Of a stretch of DNA of 64,000 nucleotides, positions 34,103 through 46,800 are shown piece after piece (within the stretch, counting starts at the first letter, position 1; the number at the start of each line of letters is the position of its first letter). A program made the position numbers and the translations under genes. Source of the DNA: Opisthorchis felineus (taxonomy: Eukaryota; Platyhelminthes; Trematoda; Opisthorchiida; Opisthorchiidae); the NCBI GenBank assembly GCA_004794785.1, contig SJOL01003793.1, positions 44,865-108,864 of the forward strand, in the 5' to 3' direction. The notes below the pieces were generated by a model that searched no databases, had not been told where the DNA came from, and saw only the letters and a list, made by a program, of their open reading frames with translations.

Positions 34103-37100
34103 GTAAGGATAATATCGACGCTATTCACAAAATTGGCAGGGTGGCAGGTCTGCGGATGACTTCATAGCGCCCGTTCAGTAAACGTGTCCCACATGATTAG
34201 TCGGGACGGAAATAGCTACTTTTACATTGAAGGTGCCAATCCAGGTCTTCAGCTATCTTTCAGGGGGATCACTATCCCCAAGAGAGTGATGGTTTTTTTT
34301 CAGAAATCACACTAAGAACACAGACGGGGTCACCTAAAATATTCAGCGGAAGTTCTAAATATCGAGGTGACGTTTTTTATTCACTAAGGTGGCTAATTAT
34401 TTAAGCCATAGATGGGCCGAAATTCGCTGTATTTGGTAAATCTTCTAAATACATCGACAACGTTTCTGCAAATTCAGTTAGAAGTGGGTGATTTGACGCT
34501 ATGAATAAGCGAGACATTGCACACCATTGAATTTTTTCTACCACCCAAAAGACAGTTTTCACGTGTATCGTGCTACATCGATGAAACAGACAACTACTAT
34601 CTTCGAGTCTTCGTTCATAAGATTGAATACCATACATTGGCATGCAGAAACACGTTCAGGATGCGCATCCGTATACAGACTCATTTCTTGTAAAAACGTT
34701 TTTTTGTCTAATATAATGGACAAATAAAACCTCCAGTGTCGAGTAACTGAGCTTTGCAGCCTAACACTAGCTGGATTGTCACGTGGATGCGACTCAAGTA
34801 CTTGGTACGCGAAGCGATAATGCGATCACTCGTGTCTCTCTGGTTTCCTCCATTTCCGTTCAACTAGACGAAGTATAGTTTTCTAGTTCCCTCAATGAGA
34901 AGTGGGTCTAATGAATTTCCATACATTTTGATTTTAAGTACCCCTAACCGGCACATTTTACTTCGTGCTAATGGAAGAATGCAGCGCTCTTAGGGCTTTA
35001 TTGAGCACACAAGCAAGCGTCTCTTCGCAGCAAAGTACATACCCCGAATTCGACCAACGATGCCCCGTTTCACGACTTCTGCCATAATCGATTTCCTGTA
35101 AAAAATTTACTTGGGACATGAGCGACCTTTGAAACGGCATGACATGAAGTAAAAATTAAAACCATGACCGTACGATGCGCGAAGTTCACCTTATTGTCCG
35201 CTCCTCTGAAAAAGTAGCCAGAAAAGCCACACTACGACGAAGGAAACGCCTCAGTCCGTACCATCCGCTCTCTGTCGTACATACCGTTGCCTGATTTTAA
35301 TGCACAGATCCGGAAATAGACTCACTCAGGAACACGTGAGCACAAACCTTTTACCAGCTTATGTATACGCTTCGGTGCCGTCGGTTTGGTGAACAGAGAA
35401 ACTGAAGAAATTCCGCAACTTTGAAACGTAAAACGTTCGCATACCTGAGCTAGGTCTACAGAACAGTCATCCCCTGAATTATCCTGTTTAGAGCTGGCTT
35501 TATTAATGTGTTACGCTCCTTTGGTAGGCAGCATTTCCTTCTTAGAATTTTCCGATCACCGGTCCACGGATTCCATCATCACCGATTAGTCATAATCTAA
35601 AATGCAACGCTAAACTTATATTACCGTTAAGCAAAACTCAATTGTTATGGTCATTTAGAATGTAAAACAAGAGAACAAATCTTCGACTCGCTCCTCTGGA
35701 TAGGAGCAAGTATAGCGAAATAATGAACGACCTATTTTGACGTCCAACGCTCAATTGACCACCTGATTTCTGTTAATTCAAATTCACCTAACGGTGTGAG
35801 TTGGAGAGTTCGAAAAAGGGATTTACCAATGCACCATCGTAAACGTCTGCACAGGGGGGGTCCTCATTTGAGTACTTTTCTTTCCAACATTTACAAAATC
35901 AATCAATTACAACATGAGCACAATGTTTTTACCGCATTTTGATAGCCTCATTCATCCAACTTAATGAAAAAAATTGTGAAGACCACTGGTCTGAGCTTGG
36001 AAACTTGTGACTCCAATACCTTCAAAATTTTCTACCAAACGAATTTCTTCATCCAAATTCTGTTAGCATTTTACCTGTTTACATTCAACTGTCAAATTGG
36101 TAATTACAGAGAGTGGAATGTTTCGAAAAAGCCAAGCGGAATCCCTTAACGGGAAAGGAATACTTTTTTAAGTTGATTTCGTTTCAAATCTCTGCGTAGG
36201 CCTTAAATAATCCACACTGTTTTTTAATATTGCTCGAGAAGATTCACAACAGCAATTTAAAATAAGCGGATTTTCTTAAACTTGGCAAAATATTACCTTT
36301 CCGCTAATAAAGTACTCGCAGTACTACTCTCCTTAGTGAGAACTTTTTTGCGAGAATTTGATAATGAGCTAATTTTCTGAGGTAGTACAGGTGGTTGCCT
36401 TGTCAGGTGAATGGAACTGTAGACGGGAATTCCGGTCCATGTTGCATCTCCATCTCCGTTTCGGTGCGTGATATCGATAGTATAATTCAGGTTTGTTGAA
36501 TTTGATGTTTATCATATATAGCAAAAAACCATCTCCAGGAGGACCGCGATTCGATAATTCCGTTAGCGTTTACCTGTGGTAGAACGTATAAGGGCCTACC
36601 GAATGCTGTTTTCTAAGTTGGGCAAGCATTCATTCATGTCTTATTCAGCTGAGGCAAAACCAAGGAGAGGAACTCTCTCGCATACCCATAATAAGAAAAT
36701 TAACACTGTCGTTGAAACAAACTGACAAACCCTCCACTTTGTTAGTTTTTATCGGTAACGTCATGATGCCCTCAGTCATTGAATCTGACAGTAATCTACA
36801 TAGGACCTTCTATTTTGAGCCCCACAATATCAATAAGGCACTCCAGAAGTGAACAATGAAACTGAACTAATATTTGGATAACTTACAGCGTCACAGCTAG
36901 ACAGCCATTGATTTTTATTCTAAGAATTATTTCCACTTTTTAAGTTCAGACACAACTGGACGTTAGTTAATGGAATAAGATTCATGCCTACCGAAATTTC
37001 CATGCTCGTACTAGTGGTCTGATGTCTTGTCGGTTCATTCAGCAGTAGAGTTTGCGGGATTTGGAAAAATTGTCTCCTCAGCCGTAGGATATGGAATCGA

Positions 37101-37926
37101 TGGAATCTCAGGAAAAGCACCTCAAAACCAAAGAAGACGACGCTGAAATCACTTAGTGGGTTACCAAAATCATTTTGATATTTGGATGCTGATGCACAGT
37201 TTAACCCTGAGGATAAATCACACATTTGTTTTTCCTAACTGCTTATTTGTCAGCGAAACTTTGACCGTTTTCTTGTGCCACAAAAGACTGTTTTCGATTT
37301 TTGGGTTCTGGTTGACTCTCAGTGCAGATTTCAAAGCCAGACAGTTTCACTAGCAAAGTGCACTGGACACGTGAGGAACTTGTTGCGTTAGTCTTTAAAT
37401 TTGGTCCCTAATTTTTACAAACTAGCATAAAAACACATACACACAAATAAGAACAATCCGTGAATAAAATCGATCAATATAAATGTACTCGTTTTGCATG
37501 AGGAAAGACCAAATTTGTTCTTCACCAGCGGAACCACCAGTCACGTGACACTGGTATGACAAGCGTGTACTGATTGGTGAGATAGTGCACGCCTGCGCTC
37601 ACGAGTATCAGTCGCACGAACAACGAAAGAAAAGGTTAAAAAGTGCCTCCAAGCCTGTCAGATGAATAGCGCACCTAGCTCGACTTTTTTCGAAAGACAA
37701 TAACATTTCGGTGTAAATGCAAAAACACGCATGCAGTTTCATCAAAGTATCAGGTGATTTATTCTTTGGGACTGTTCGACAGTTTGCTAAGTACAATAGT
37801 AAGTAGTAGGGGCGGAATAATGTATATGACGGTTGAATATCATGTCGGCCGATGAGTTCTGGAGTGATCATGACGGAATTTGATTTAAAAAAATGACGCC
37901 GATTTTCTTAGATAGCGAGAAGAATA
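34103..37926. other. Intron or intergenic, no further exon recognised
   Basis: No domain, RNA gene or repeat family was seen. A 41-codon open stretch at about 37018-37140 (plus, containing AGFGKIVSSAVGYGIDGISG) is coding-like but lacks a donor and is not called. Confidence 0.4.
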
Positions 37927-38292
37927 TCAGTGCAGAGATAGTTGGGGGCCAGTCTCAGTGGTTTTCAGGAGGAATCTATAGGCTGTCCATTTTGCACTGA
38001 ATATCCTGTTTCGGTCTACGTCAGAGTCTGCGTTATCAGCCGGGGGCACTTTCATTGTGGTGGTAAACCATACTGAAAGCTGCTCTGACGGAAATAAAAC
38101 TGCACTGAGTTTATCGTTCCCACCAATCACTCTTAATTTCCGAATTTTTCTTTGGCAAATAATGGGCTTTATCCGTGCTAGAATCCACATTAAAGGTTTG
38201 CGATATACACGAATGATTCTCCCTGTCATCTTGAGTGTCCAGGATCCAGCTTTCACCTTTTCTTGCGTTACCAGATCAAAACACCCAGTTAG
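37927..38292 (-). CDS. Coding-like ORF, unrecognised
   Basis: The minus strand is open for 121 codons from 38292 to a TGA at 37927-37929. It includes KPLMWILARIKPIICQRKIR, LRVIGGNDKLSAVLFPSEQL and SVWFTTTMKVPPADNADSDV. Length and mixed composition exceed what is usual for chance frames in this AT-rich sequence. There is no ATG at the start, so it would be an exon or a repeat-derived fragment. The opposite strand has an 87-codon frame, which lowers the certainty. No family was recognised. Confidence 0.3.
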   Translation of the reverse strand, partial: LTGCFDLVTQEKVKAGSWTLKMTGRIIRVYRKPLMWILARIKPIICQRKIRKLRVIGGNDKLSAVLFPSEQLSVWFTTTMKVPPADNADSDVDRNRIFSAKWTAYRFLLKTTETGPQLSLH

Positions 38293-39723
38293 TCAATGCT
38301 ATCGACGGGCTTTTCTATAGATGTCAAATGTTCACACAGTTTCGTCCATCCTGTCATATAATCCATATGGCTGCATTCGTAATATAATTTTTTCTGACGG
38401 GAAATAAACCATTTACTTGCATTTTCCAGCTTCCCTGCTTTTCAAGTTATTCCACATGCGCCGTTCAAGTTATAAACAGATGTAAGGAGAACTCTTTTTA
38501 TATGAAAATTGCCTTTGGATAATGTAATCCAACGAAAATAATTCTGCACACAGTTCGGATAGCAATTAGCAAGTTTTGGAAAGTACTTGTAGAGGCGCTC
38601 GTTGTAACGGCTTTCCAGTCCCACGAATTCTTACAGATACGTGGTCAAGTCTAACAGCTGAACCAATACACGACACAAATTTGGGTTGGTAGTTTTGCGC
38701 ATTACAATTTCGAAAATAATCTCTTTCAGCTGAGTGGCGCTTGTCTGGCATTAGCCTCAACCACGGTTGTGCAAATTTCCTGGTTTTTCGACATGTTTAA
38801 AAAATGCTTGGAGATTTTGACCTGAGACAGCGAATACCTACAGATCCTGTCTACAAAAGTTGAGTGTTAATTAATTGGGATTTGTCAAATTTTGTATTTT
38901 ATCCAGTCACTAGTCTTCATGAAGAGTGAAATATCTAACAAGCTTTGAGATGCAATTTTACGTGATCATTACAGGGAAGGATGAGAATGAATCTCAGAAT
39001 TTCAGTCAACTGGGATACTTTGTCTTCAGCAAGTTAAAGGTTTCTATATTCGATTACTCCGTAATTATCCAAGTAATCTGCTTGCATAAAACAATCTGCA
39101 AGCAACCGATTATGTTGGGATAAACTTAAGTTACTTCTACTATCGATATTCTAATCAATCAATACCCCTAATTTTGGTTAATGGTTGCAGCTAACATCTA
39201 GTTTTCTAAAGAAAATCTGTTAAAATTACATGACATTCATCTCTAAAGACAGCCTTAAAAATCATTTTTATACTATTAGAGAGTTTCTTTGTGTCACTTC
39301 ATGAGATTATTAGAGCCTGTTGCTTGTAAATAGCTGAAAGAATTTCTGAATATGTATTCGCCTTACTCTGGCTCGACTGGTCTCTACTTTCTTCTGGAGC
39401 AACTATACCAGTAAACTAACGCGATAGAAATGATGCGTTGGACTCTTCTTACTTGGAACACTGACGCCGAACGTTCTTGTTCTTACCGTTACTAGAACCC
39501 CAGGGGTGTGATTTTCAGATGACCGTTTTGCGACCACCCCCCACTGCATGGTGGCAGGCAGTCAGCTCGCTAAAGCGTGAAAATGTTCACCTGTTTAGAT
39601 AGTAATTGTGTATGTCTGGACACCTCCAGAATGGAATCATGTTTACAGCTCCCCTAATGGGATAGATTTTGCAAAAACATTTAATCGGTTATAAGCTACA
39701 CTATGCTTGACATGAAATTTCAG

Positions 39724-40103
39724 TAGGACAGTTGCGGAGAAGTTTTCAGGATAATTACGCATCTTGCGTGCGAGGACACATTTTTGCAACTACCTCTTCA
39801 TGGATTGATATTCACTATTACGTTGTCCGAAAGGCTCATCTTTTTTATCACTTATCCACATATCTCAATCGTCCTGTCCCTCAGGTTTGCATAACGGTTT
39901 TTTCCAGGCAAATAAGAATACCTCTTTTTGGTTGTGTATTGGTCAGACCAGGACAAAAGTTGACCGTCAAAATTTTTCTGCTTAGACGGCACACCCGCAG
40001 TTTTGCGCTTATCTATGCGGCTGCATATTTGCATACTGATCTAAATACCGAAATGGGTACACGTTCTGGTAGGACAATAACATATATCGAAATGCATGAA
40101 TAG
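39724..40103 (+). CDS. Coding-like exon or ORF, unrecognised
   Basis: After an acceptor-like AAATTTCAG the plus strand stays open for about 125 codons to the TAG at 40101-40103. It reads GQLRRSFQDNYASCVRGHIF, then ATTSSWIDIHYYVVRKAHLF and YHLSTYLNRPVPQ, with a possible weak donor (GTTTGC) directly after. The first 53 codons look the most protein-like. It is on the same strand as the exons at 33518-34102, but the phase does not fit a direct splice from 34102, so at least one unseen exon would be needed for them to be one gene. No family was recognised. Confidence 0.35.
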
Positions 40104-40682
40104 GAAGAACAACTTCTGAACTTATCGGAATTCTGTTGATACATTGAGATTTCAAGCCGGCCGCAGAGGGCAAACAATTAATCTAGAAGCGTCACAAAAA
40201 TTGAGGATACAATGATAAAGTCGAAGACTGCCTGTATTCCGCGCCCATATTCCGTGTGCCTTTTTTTAAGGAAGCGAGCCCACGAAGAAAGAGCGTGCTA
40301 ACCTAAGAGATTTTCAAAAGGTACTCCTACTTCGGCACACGGTGTCAGAAAATGTGAATGCTCATCTAGACACTGAGGGTGATAGAGTAATATTTTTGTG
40401 TTTCATTAGGTCTTATCAACAGAAGGATCAGGCCATCACAGAACCCCTGTTGTCAGTCACAACGTCACCAAGATATTATCACGACAGAAGATACTTCCCA
40501 AATAAAATCCAAAATATACACAGGTGATTTTAGTAGGCGCGTTATCCAAAGGTCAGCAGTTTGTGACTACTGACCGAGATGTCATTTAGGCACTCCCAAA
40601 TCTGATCACATAAGGACTATCAATAAGACCAAATGGCCGAGATGGTTATACACATTTCCCAAAACTGCGACTAAGATTCAAA
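40104..40682. other. Non-coding stretch
   Basis: Nothing recognised; a 61-codon plus-strand frame at 40342-40527 has no motif. Confidence 0.4.
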
Positions 40683-40976
40683 TTAGTTAGTTAGTTAGTT
40701 AGTCTAGTTAGTTAGTTAGTTAGTTAGTCAATTAGTTAGTTAGTTAGTTAGTTGGTTAGTAAGTTAGTTAGCTAGTTAGTTACTAAAATAGTCAGTTAGT
40801 TAGTCAGTTAGTTAGTTAAATAGTTAGCTAGTTATTTATTTATTTACTTATTTAGTTAGTTAGTTGGTTAGTTAGTTAAATAGTTAGCTAATTAACTAGT
40901 TGGTTAGTTAGTTAGTTAGTTAGTTAGTTGGTTAGTTAGTTAAATAGTTAGTTAGTTTAGTTAGTTAGTTAGTTAA

Positions 40977-41019
<43 letters not shown>

Positions 41020-41035
41020 AGTTAGTTAGTTAGTA
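40683..41035. repeat. TTAG tetranucleotide satellite (about 350 bp)
   Basis: An almost continuous array of TTAG units with scattered variants (TTGG, TTAA, TCAG, CTAG), purest from 40970 to 41035. It is not the flatworm telomere repeat, which is TTAGGG. Interruptions such as AAATAGTTAGCTAG recur, indicating internal duplication of larger blocks. Confidence 0.97.
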
Positions 41036-44000
41036 GTTTTTGGAGTTTCTGTTGGTGTTTATGCGCGGTCTATGCATCTAAGTGGAAAGAGGCAAACGTC
41101 ACCATAACCACAATCATATCTGGAAATCAGCTCTAAAACACCTGTATGGGCTTCATATAACCACAATTTACTAATGACTCGCACGTGTTTAGACGAAAAA
41201 ACTTTATACATTTAACTTTTGTCCATTCAAATTACGCTTGCCTATTCGACTCTACAAAAAGGGGTGGCGCGTTTGGGTATTAATAATGTGCAAACATCCT
41301 GTTATAGTGGGTCACAGAGGTTTTCGCACATCAGGTCACGAAGGCCTGCTTTCGCCCTAACGCGGATATGCAGCACGGAGCTTGGAAACATGTCCAGATA
41401 ATCTGGACACATTTAGCCGAGACATATCTTTGTCGGGTAGAAGGCACATAAAAGCCTTAATATAACTTGTCCACTCCTGAGTCTAACCAATACCACATTA
41501 CCGCTGAGGTTTGGCAGCTTGCCTTACGCACAAATCAGCCAAATAAATGACGTCACCACAGCTACGAATCTGCCTTACTATCCCTCTATGTGTGTGTTAT
41601 GTTTAGGATGTTAACCATTGTTATATGTGAGAATATTATGTGATGGGCCCGCATATGGAATTGTTTGTGAACGAATGTACAGTACAAAACGAGTCCTTGG
41701 TTTTTACTCCTAACGTCAGCCGGAAAGCGAGCTTTGCGAGTGTTCGTAAGGTGATCGTTAAGGTTAACGAATAAAGTCTGTTCTGGAAAATCAGCTTCGA
41801 AAACGCAACCATCATTTGGGCAGAAAAATAAATATCCCTAGTGAAGTGATATGCCTTTTTTGAATCAGGAGCAGGGTGTTCATAAGTGATTAGGAATTTT
41901 GAATGAAACGTCTCTTTAGCTCTGTCGAACCCGAACTTAACCAAAGTCCGATTCAAAATAGCAAAGAGAATTTACATTATCCGTCATGGAACAGGGTTCT
42001 TTACTGGCACGGTTCACGTAAGAGAAAATTTAGGCGCCGAATCAACAGGTCGTTGATTATCATGCATCTTGGTAGGCTTGTTTCTAAGGTTAATTGTCGA
42101 TTAGATGCCAAGCCATGTGTGTTTCTGTGTGCTGTAACTCTAAAACTTTCCGTGCGAAATTCGTATCAAACGTCTGTAAATTATTGTACAGCTAGCAAGC
42201 TTCACAAATCTGAATTATTCTAGGACGCTTTTACTTTGATTTGAATGGTTCCACTGAGACTGTCCTCGTTGCATCCTAAAAACAACCACGAAAATTTGCT
42301 TTTTGTGCCTTAGTTCACAGTGTTCACAGTTTCCACCGATAACAACATAATGTTAAGTAACATTTTGTGATGTTGTCGCAAATCATCCAGAGTTTGTAAG
42401 TGTGTGGTATAATTGCGGCATCTTTGCAATTGTGCGGATTAACTGTTTGAAAGGAGCATATTTTAAACCAGTGCGGTGGTAGTCCTGTGATCTTTTCAAA
42501 TATTTTTTGCCCTTCTGTTGTCCCGTAGAAACCAGCTGTTTAAATTGTTGTGTGGAAAATCTGTTTTTTCGTCTCTGCTTAAAAGAGGGTTGGATATTAC
42601 CAAGAACTAAATACTACACATATGCTTCCAAACTGTCCGATATATTGTAAATTCGCTGCTCGTGTTGTGCAGCAACATATTGGTTTTCGGTTTGGGTATT
42701 GTTCAGTTTTTGGCCCGCTGTATTTAAAAGTAAATGATCTGCGTCGCAGGGATCATACTGAAAAGGCTAATGCCAGGTCGTGATGTGTCTTGTTTTCAAC
42801 CATTTCAGTCAACTTTGGCCCCTCTAATATTTTAAAAAATTATCAAACTAATAATGCCAATGTTTGAAGCTGGAGTTTGACAAATAGGTAGAGTTTGCGC
42901 TGCAATAGGTCTACACTTGCATCAACAATGATCGATAAATGTCGCCTTCGAGGTTTTGTAATGTTTAGTAACACCATCCCTATAAAAACTACTGGATGCA
43001 TTTATTTATGCGACTTTTTGGGGATTATGAGCCACTATGCATATATGAATTTATGAGCAATTTACATATCTTGTAGAGGTTTCCACCGGACAGTGATTTT
43101 GTTCTTCAAACCAACTCACAAAGTATTTATTTTGATGCATCACCAAATAATTATTAAAGCGTATCTCCTGACGGCTTCCTTAAACTGATGATTAAATCAT
43201 AGGGCTTACACTTAAATGCAACATATGTTAGGTCTGGCCGGAGTGCAGAACAAAATTACCTCCCAGGAACGCTGAGTTATGCACAGCCGAATAGCTTGGA
43301 AAATAAGACGACCATAATGCAGGAAGGCAACTCAAATACCTATGAAGGTCTTATAGAGAAGAACTCAGATAACAACGTACCAGAGCATGGAGTTCAATGT
43401 ACTTTTGTGATGGCACTAATCCGAGAGGTAAGATATTTTTGAAACGCTTCACAAAATTGTTGCTTAAGATTTTGTGAGCATTTTCAGTGCACGAGCTTTT
43501 CACATCATAATTACTCAAGTCTTATGAGGTCTGCAGACTTTGAACGCAAAAAAATTTAAACGGAACAAATTAATTAATTAATTAATTCAGCAGAATTAGG
43601 AGGGCATCTACCCAATAAAAACCTAACGATTATGGTTACATTCAGTTGGGGTCGGTGAGATACCACAAAAAGATACTTTTACAGGAGGAACGTTCTTAAA
43701 ATTCGATGTGACCTACGACCAACCACAACAGCACCATATTGAGTATACAGTGATTTTTAACTGGTTCATTTAGTGGTTTGGTCTACGTAAGGACGACTCA
43801 AACGAAGGGAAATAGATCCTGACATCTTTGTAACAGGCCGACGTTCCACCTTGTCTCTCAACTCCTAATGTCTCTTGCAAGTTGATGCCAGGTTTACTTT
43901 GGACCAAAATTTAACCAAACTTCTTTATTCATACCGTTCGTTTGTTTCGTCTGGACCACAGAGCAGTTTTCTCCCGGAAGGTTTGCTTAGTCAAGTCAGA

Positions 44001-45899
44001 GGACCAGAGCCGGTGCGATGTGACCTAGTAGCCAACTAGCCAAAATCTGCCATATTTTACCAGCGAAAAAAATTCTAGACGTCGTTTCAGAGAGGTCTGG
44101 TAATTGCTTACACATTCTAGACACTTACGCACAATAACCTCTCATCAAACATTGATCTATTACACCCACAGCAGTAAATGAAGTAGCGAATTTACCGGTA
44201 GTTAAAATGTGTTCATGTGCACGACGTAACCACTTGGCACTTTTAGCGTTGGCTTCTTTGTGAGCTTGACTGAGCTGGCGTTGCTGTGCCACAAATGGAA
44301 CAACTATTCTTTAAGCCTGCGTCATCAGTCGGTGTGACATCGCCGTCGATTCCTTCTGGGACTCGGGTTCGAAAATCCCCGAAGATTCGTGAGGATAACA
44401 CTGCTGTTAATTACTGACAAGGATTAAACAGCTGTGCAGTGTTTCTTCATCTTTCGACATGAACTAACTTCACTTACAAAGTGAAAGAATGCTTTCGAAA
44501 TTTTCAAGTTCACTCATACTGTCAACAAAATAGTTTTATTTACTTTTCTAGAACTTCTTTGTTCTGAAATGAAAACCTTAATGTTTTTAAAAATTTAAAC
44601 TGGCAACCTTCTTTTTAGACCACGTGAGTCCACGCACGGTGTCCATGGGCCCATCGCCAGTGGATTCCACAGAACATTCTTATATGTGAATGACCTGCAA
44701 AAAAATAAAGTTTTATGGGATTCTCCAACAAACGGACATACCCAATACGAGGGTTTTTATTATGAGCAGAGAAAGACCTGATAAGCAGGATATGACTTGA
44801 GATTTTGTCAGTGGTGCTGGAATTCGAAGTTTTGGCAACTGAGTGGTACTCATTATTTTCTGAGGGCGAAACGACAATGCCTAACTGTGTATTTATTGGG
44901 TATTTAATCTTCCCAGCCTACTTATTGTTTGAATTTTATACAACGAAGTGGGTTTTTAGGCAGGCTTGGATGTTAACCTTCGCTCATGTGTACAATGGGC
45001 TTGTTTCAATCGTGTGACTTGAGTTCAAGGTCCGAACAAGCTACACTCTCTCGAGGTCAGGTGATCCTGCAGCTGCTGCAGTGACGTGCTCCAGTGTTCG
45101 TACATTTTTCGGATTTTCAGCAAAAGTTTCCATGTTTTACTGGATAACCACAACATTGGGTTTTAGAAAAACCCACACTGGTTGAACTAGTAAAATGTTT
45201 GTTAATCGTCCCTATTTGTGTACCAACCGAACAAAACCGTGTTTCGGTGAAAGGCAACTTTCGTGTCAATCTTACCGCCCTCTTATCCACTACGAAGATT
45301 TCGGCTAGGGTCTTTCTTCACAGAAGTTACAGTGTGTGCCTCAATTTCATGGAGAAAAGATCTGGTAACAAATTTAATTTAGAGGCGCATGGCAATGTCA
45401 GTGGTGCGCGTCTTCGCAATGCTGCACCAACTACCGGTCTTCCCTCAGTATACTGATCACAGGCTGATATTATGTCAGGCGCTTAATTGGTACCAAGTTT
45501 ACCGCCAATCAACATCTAAGGAGCTCCTCCCTTCATGAGGGCCTCCGGGTCTCTGCAATCACTTCAACATAAACTTGATCAAATGGGAATTCGTTCGGTT
45601 TTGTAAACCTATTTTGCGTCTTTCGCTCCTTCACAGTTTGTTGTGATCTGGTTTACTACAAACTATTCAAAAGTTTGCGCCATTAATAAGTTTTTTTCAG
45701 AAAGCCCCGTTTGCTCCTTTCAGCTGAAAGTCATCGTCGTCCTAATGGTGAATATTAGTAAATATTAGCGCGGGTATATCGTCCACAATGATGTTAGGGA
45801 TGTTAAACTATATGTTTTGTCATTTAAAGATTATCAGTTCAGTCACTCTACTTTTAACAAAGTGTCAGGAATGGTTCTTGAGTTAGAATGCGTTTTACA
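41036..45899. other. Intergenic stretch, no gene recognised
   Basis: Overlapping open frames on opposite strands at 41636-41956 (minus) and 41903-42223 (plus), each 106 codons, show no motif. Between 42224 and 44800 even short open frames are scarce, so this part is confidently non-coding. A short ATTA tract is at 43568-43587. A B-box-like GGGTTCGAAAATCC near 44365 (plus) lacks a matching A box. Confidence 0.55.
43568..43587. repeat. ATTA microsatellite
   Basis: Five perfect tetranucleotide units in non-coding DNA. Confidence 0.95.
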
Positions 45900-46800
45900 T
45901 CTCCAAAGTGCAGAGTATTATGTCAAGGCATTCGCACATGAGCATGGGACACGACCATGCTCTGTCAAATGAAGCCAATTCATGGGTAGTCAAGGTGCGA
46001 GAAGTGCTTACCAACCTTCGTTATTTATTTAACCAGAAATGCCTTTCACTGAGGTTAAAGGGCTATGTTTCCAAGAGATCCGTCACGAAGAGTTTGAACC
46101 TTACCGTGGTCTGACGGTTTGTGTACCTCGGCGACCCATTGAGGTATACTCGGGGATGTCCGCGCCAAATTCTCAGTGTCTCTTATACCAGGTTGGTCAC
46201 TGGTTAGAGATCTGACGAACACAGTCTCCTGGTCCTCCAGGTTGGGAGTTGGAGGATGTGTGGCGAATGGTTCCGTAAAAACGTTAATGCATTTCCATTT
46301 TTAACCAAACATCTCTGCCTTGCGGTTAGGCTAATGGGCCAAAGGCTTCGGTTGAGGAACTCAAACCTCCTTTTGTCGAGATGTGGGCGCCCTAGCAGTG
46401 TCCCAGCTCACGTACAACCATGGATTGCACACATACAAATAAACTCATGCCACATCATCTGTCGCGTGGTGCCATTAGCCGGGTCGGCTTACTTACTGTT
46501 GTACGGCAGCGAAGCATCAGAGTTGCACACTGATGTCATGCTGTCGAAGATGATGAATACGACTCCAAGATACAGATCAGCTCAGTTGGACTTCATGGTT
46601 GCAAAACTTGGTCTCTCCGATCTCAGGATCACAGATGTTGCCATGCTTCTTATTATTGTTACTTCTACAACATACATAGATTACGTGCATTTTGGCATGT
46701 TTCTAATGATGAAATGTGTAAGTATACGCTCGGATGTGCATAAGAACCATTACGGTATCCGACAATCCCAACAGGTTCAAAGTGACTGAAACGTGCACGG
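45900..46800 (+). mobile_element. RTE-type retrotransposon remnant, strongly decayed
   Basis: The plus strand has VVKVREVLTNLRYLFNQKCL and SLRLKGYVSKRSV, matching the KARxAFxNLRHLW and SLxLKGRVYxxxVR motifs near the C-terminus of RTE reverse transcriptases. It has HGCKTWSLRSQDHRC and WHVSNDE at about 46590-46720, matching the following GCETWxLR and WxxRxSN motifs. Between them lies sequence of uncertain origin, including a 178-codon open frame (46256-46789) that is in a different frame from the motifs and is therefore not the protein. It is older or a different subfamily from the copies at 9.5 and 22 kb. Confidence 0.6.

Noticed and set aside
40683..41035. TTAG array as interstitial telomere
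   Set aside because: Flatworm telomeres use TTAGGG; the unit here is a tetramer without GGG runs.
44270..44400. B-box-like GGGTTCGAAAATCC as a tRNA gene
   Set aside because: No A box at a proper distance, and arms do not pair into a cloverleaf.
46256..46789. 178-codon plus-strand open frame
   Set aside because: The recognisable RTE motifs in this interval are in other frames, so the long frame is not the protein of the element, and no other family fits.
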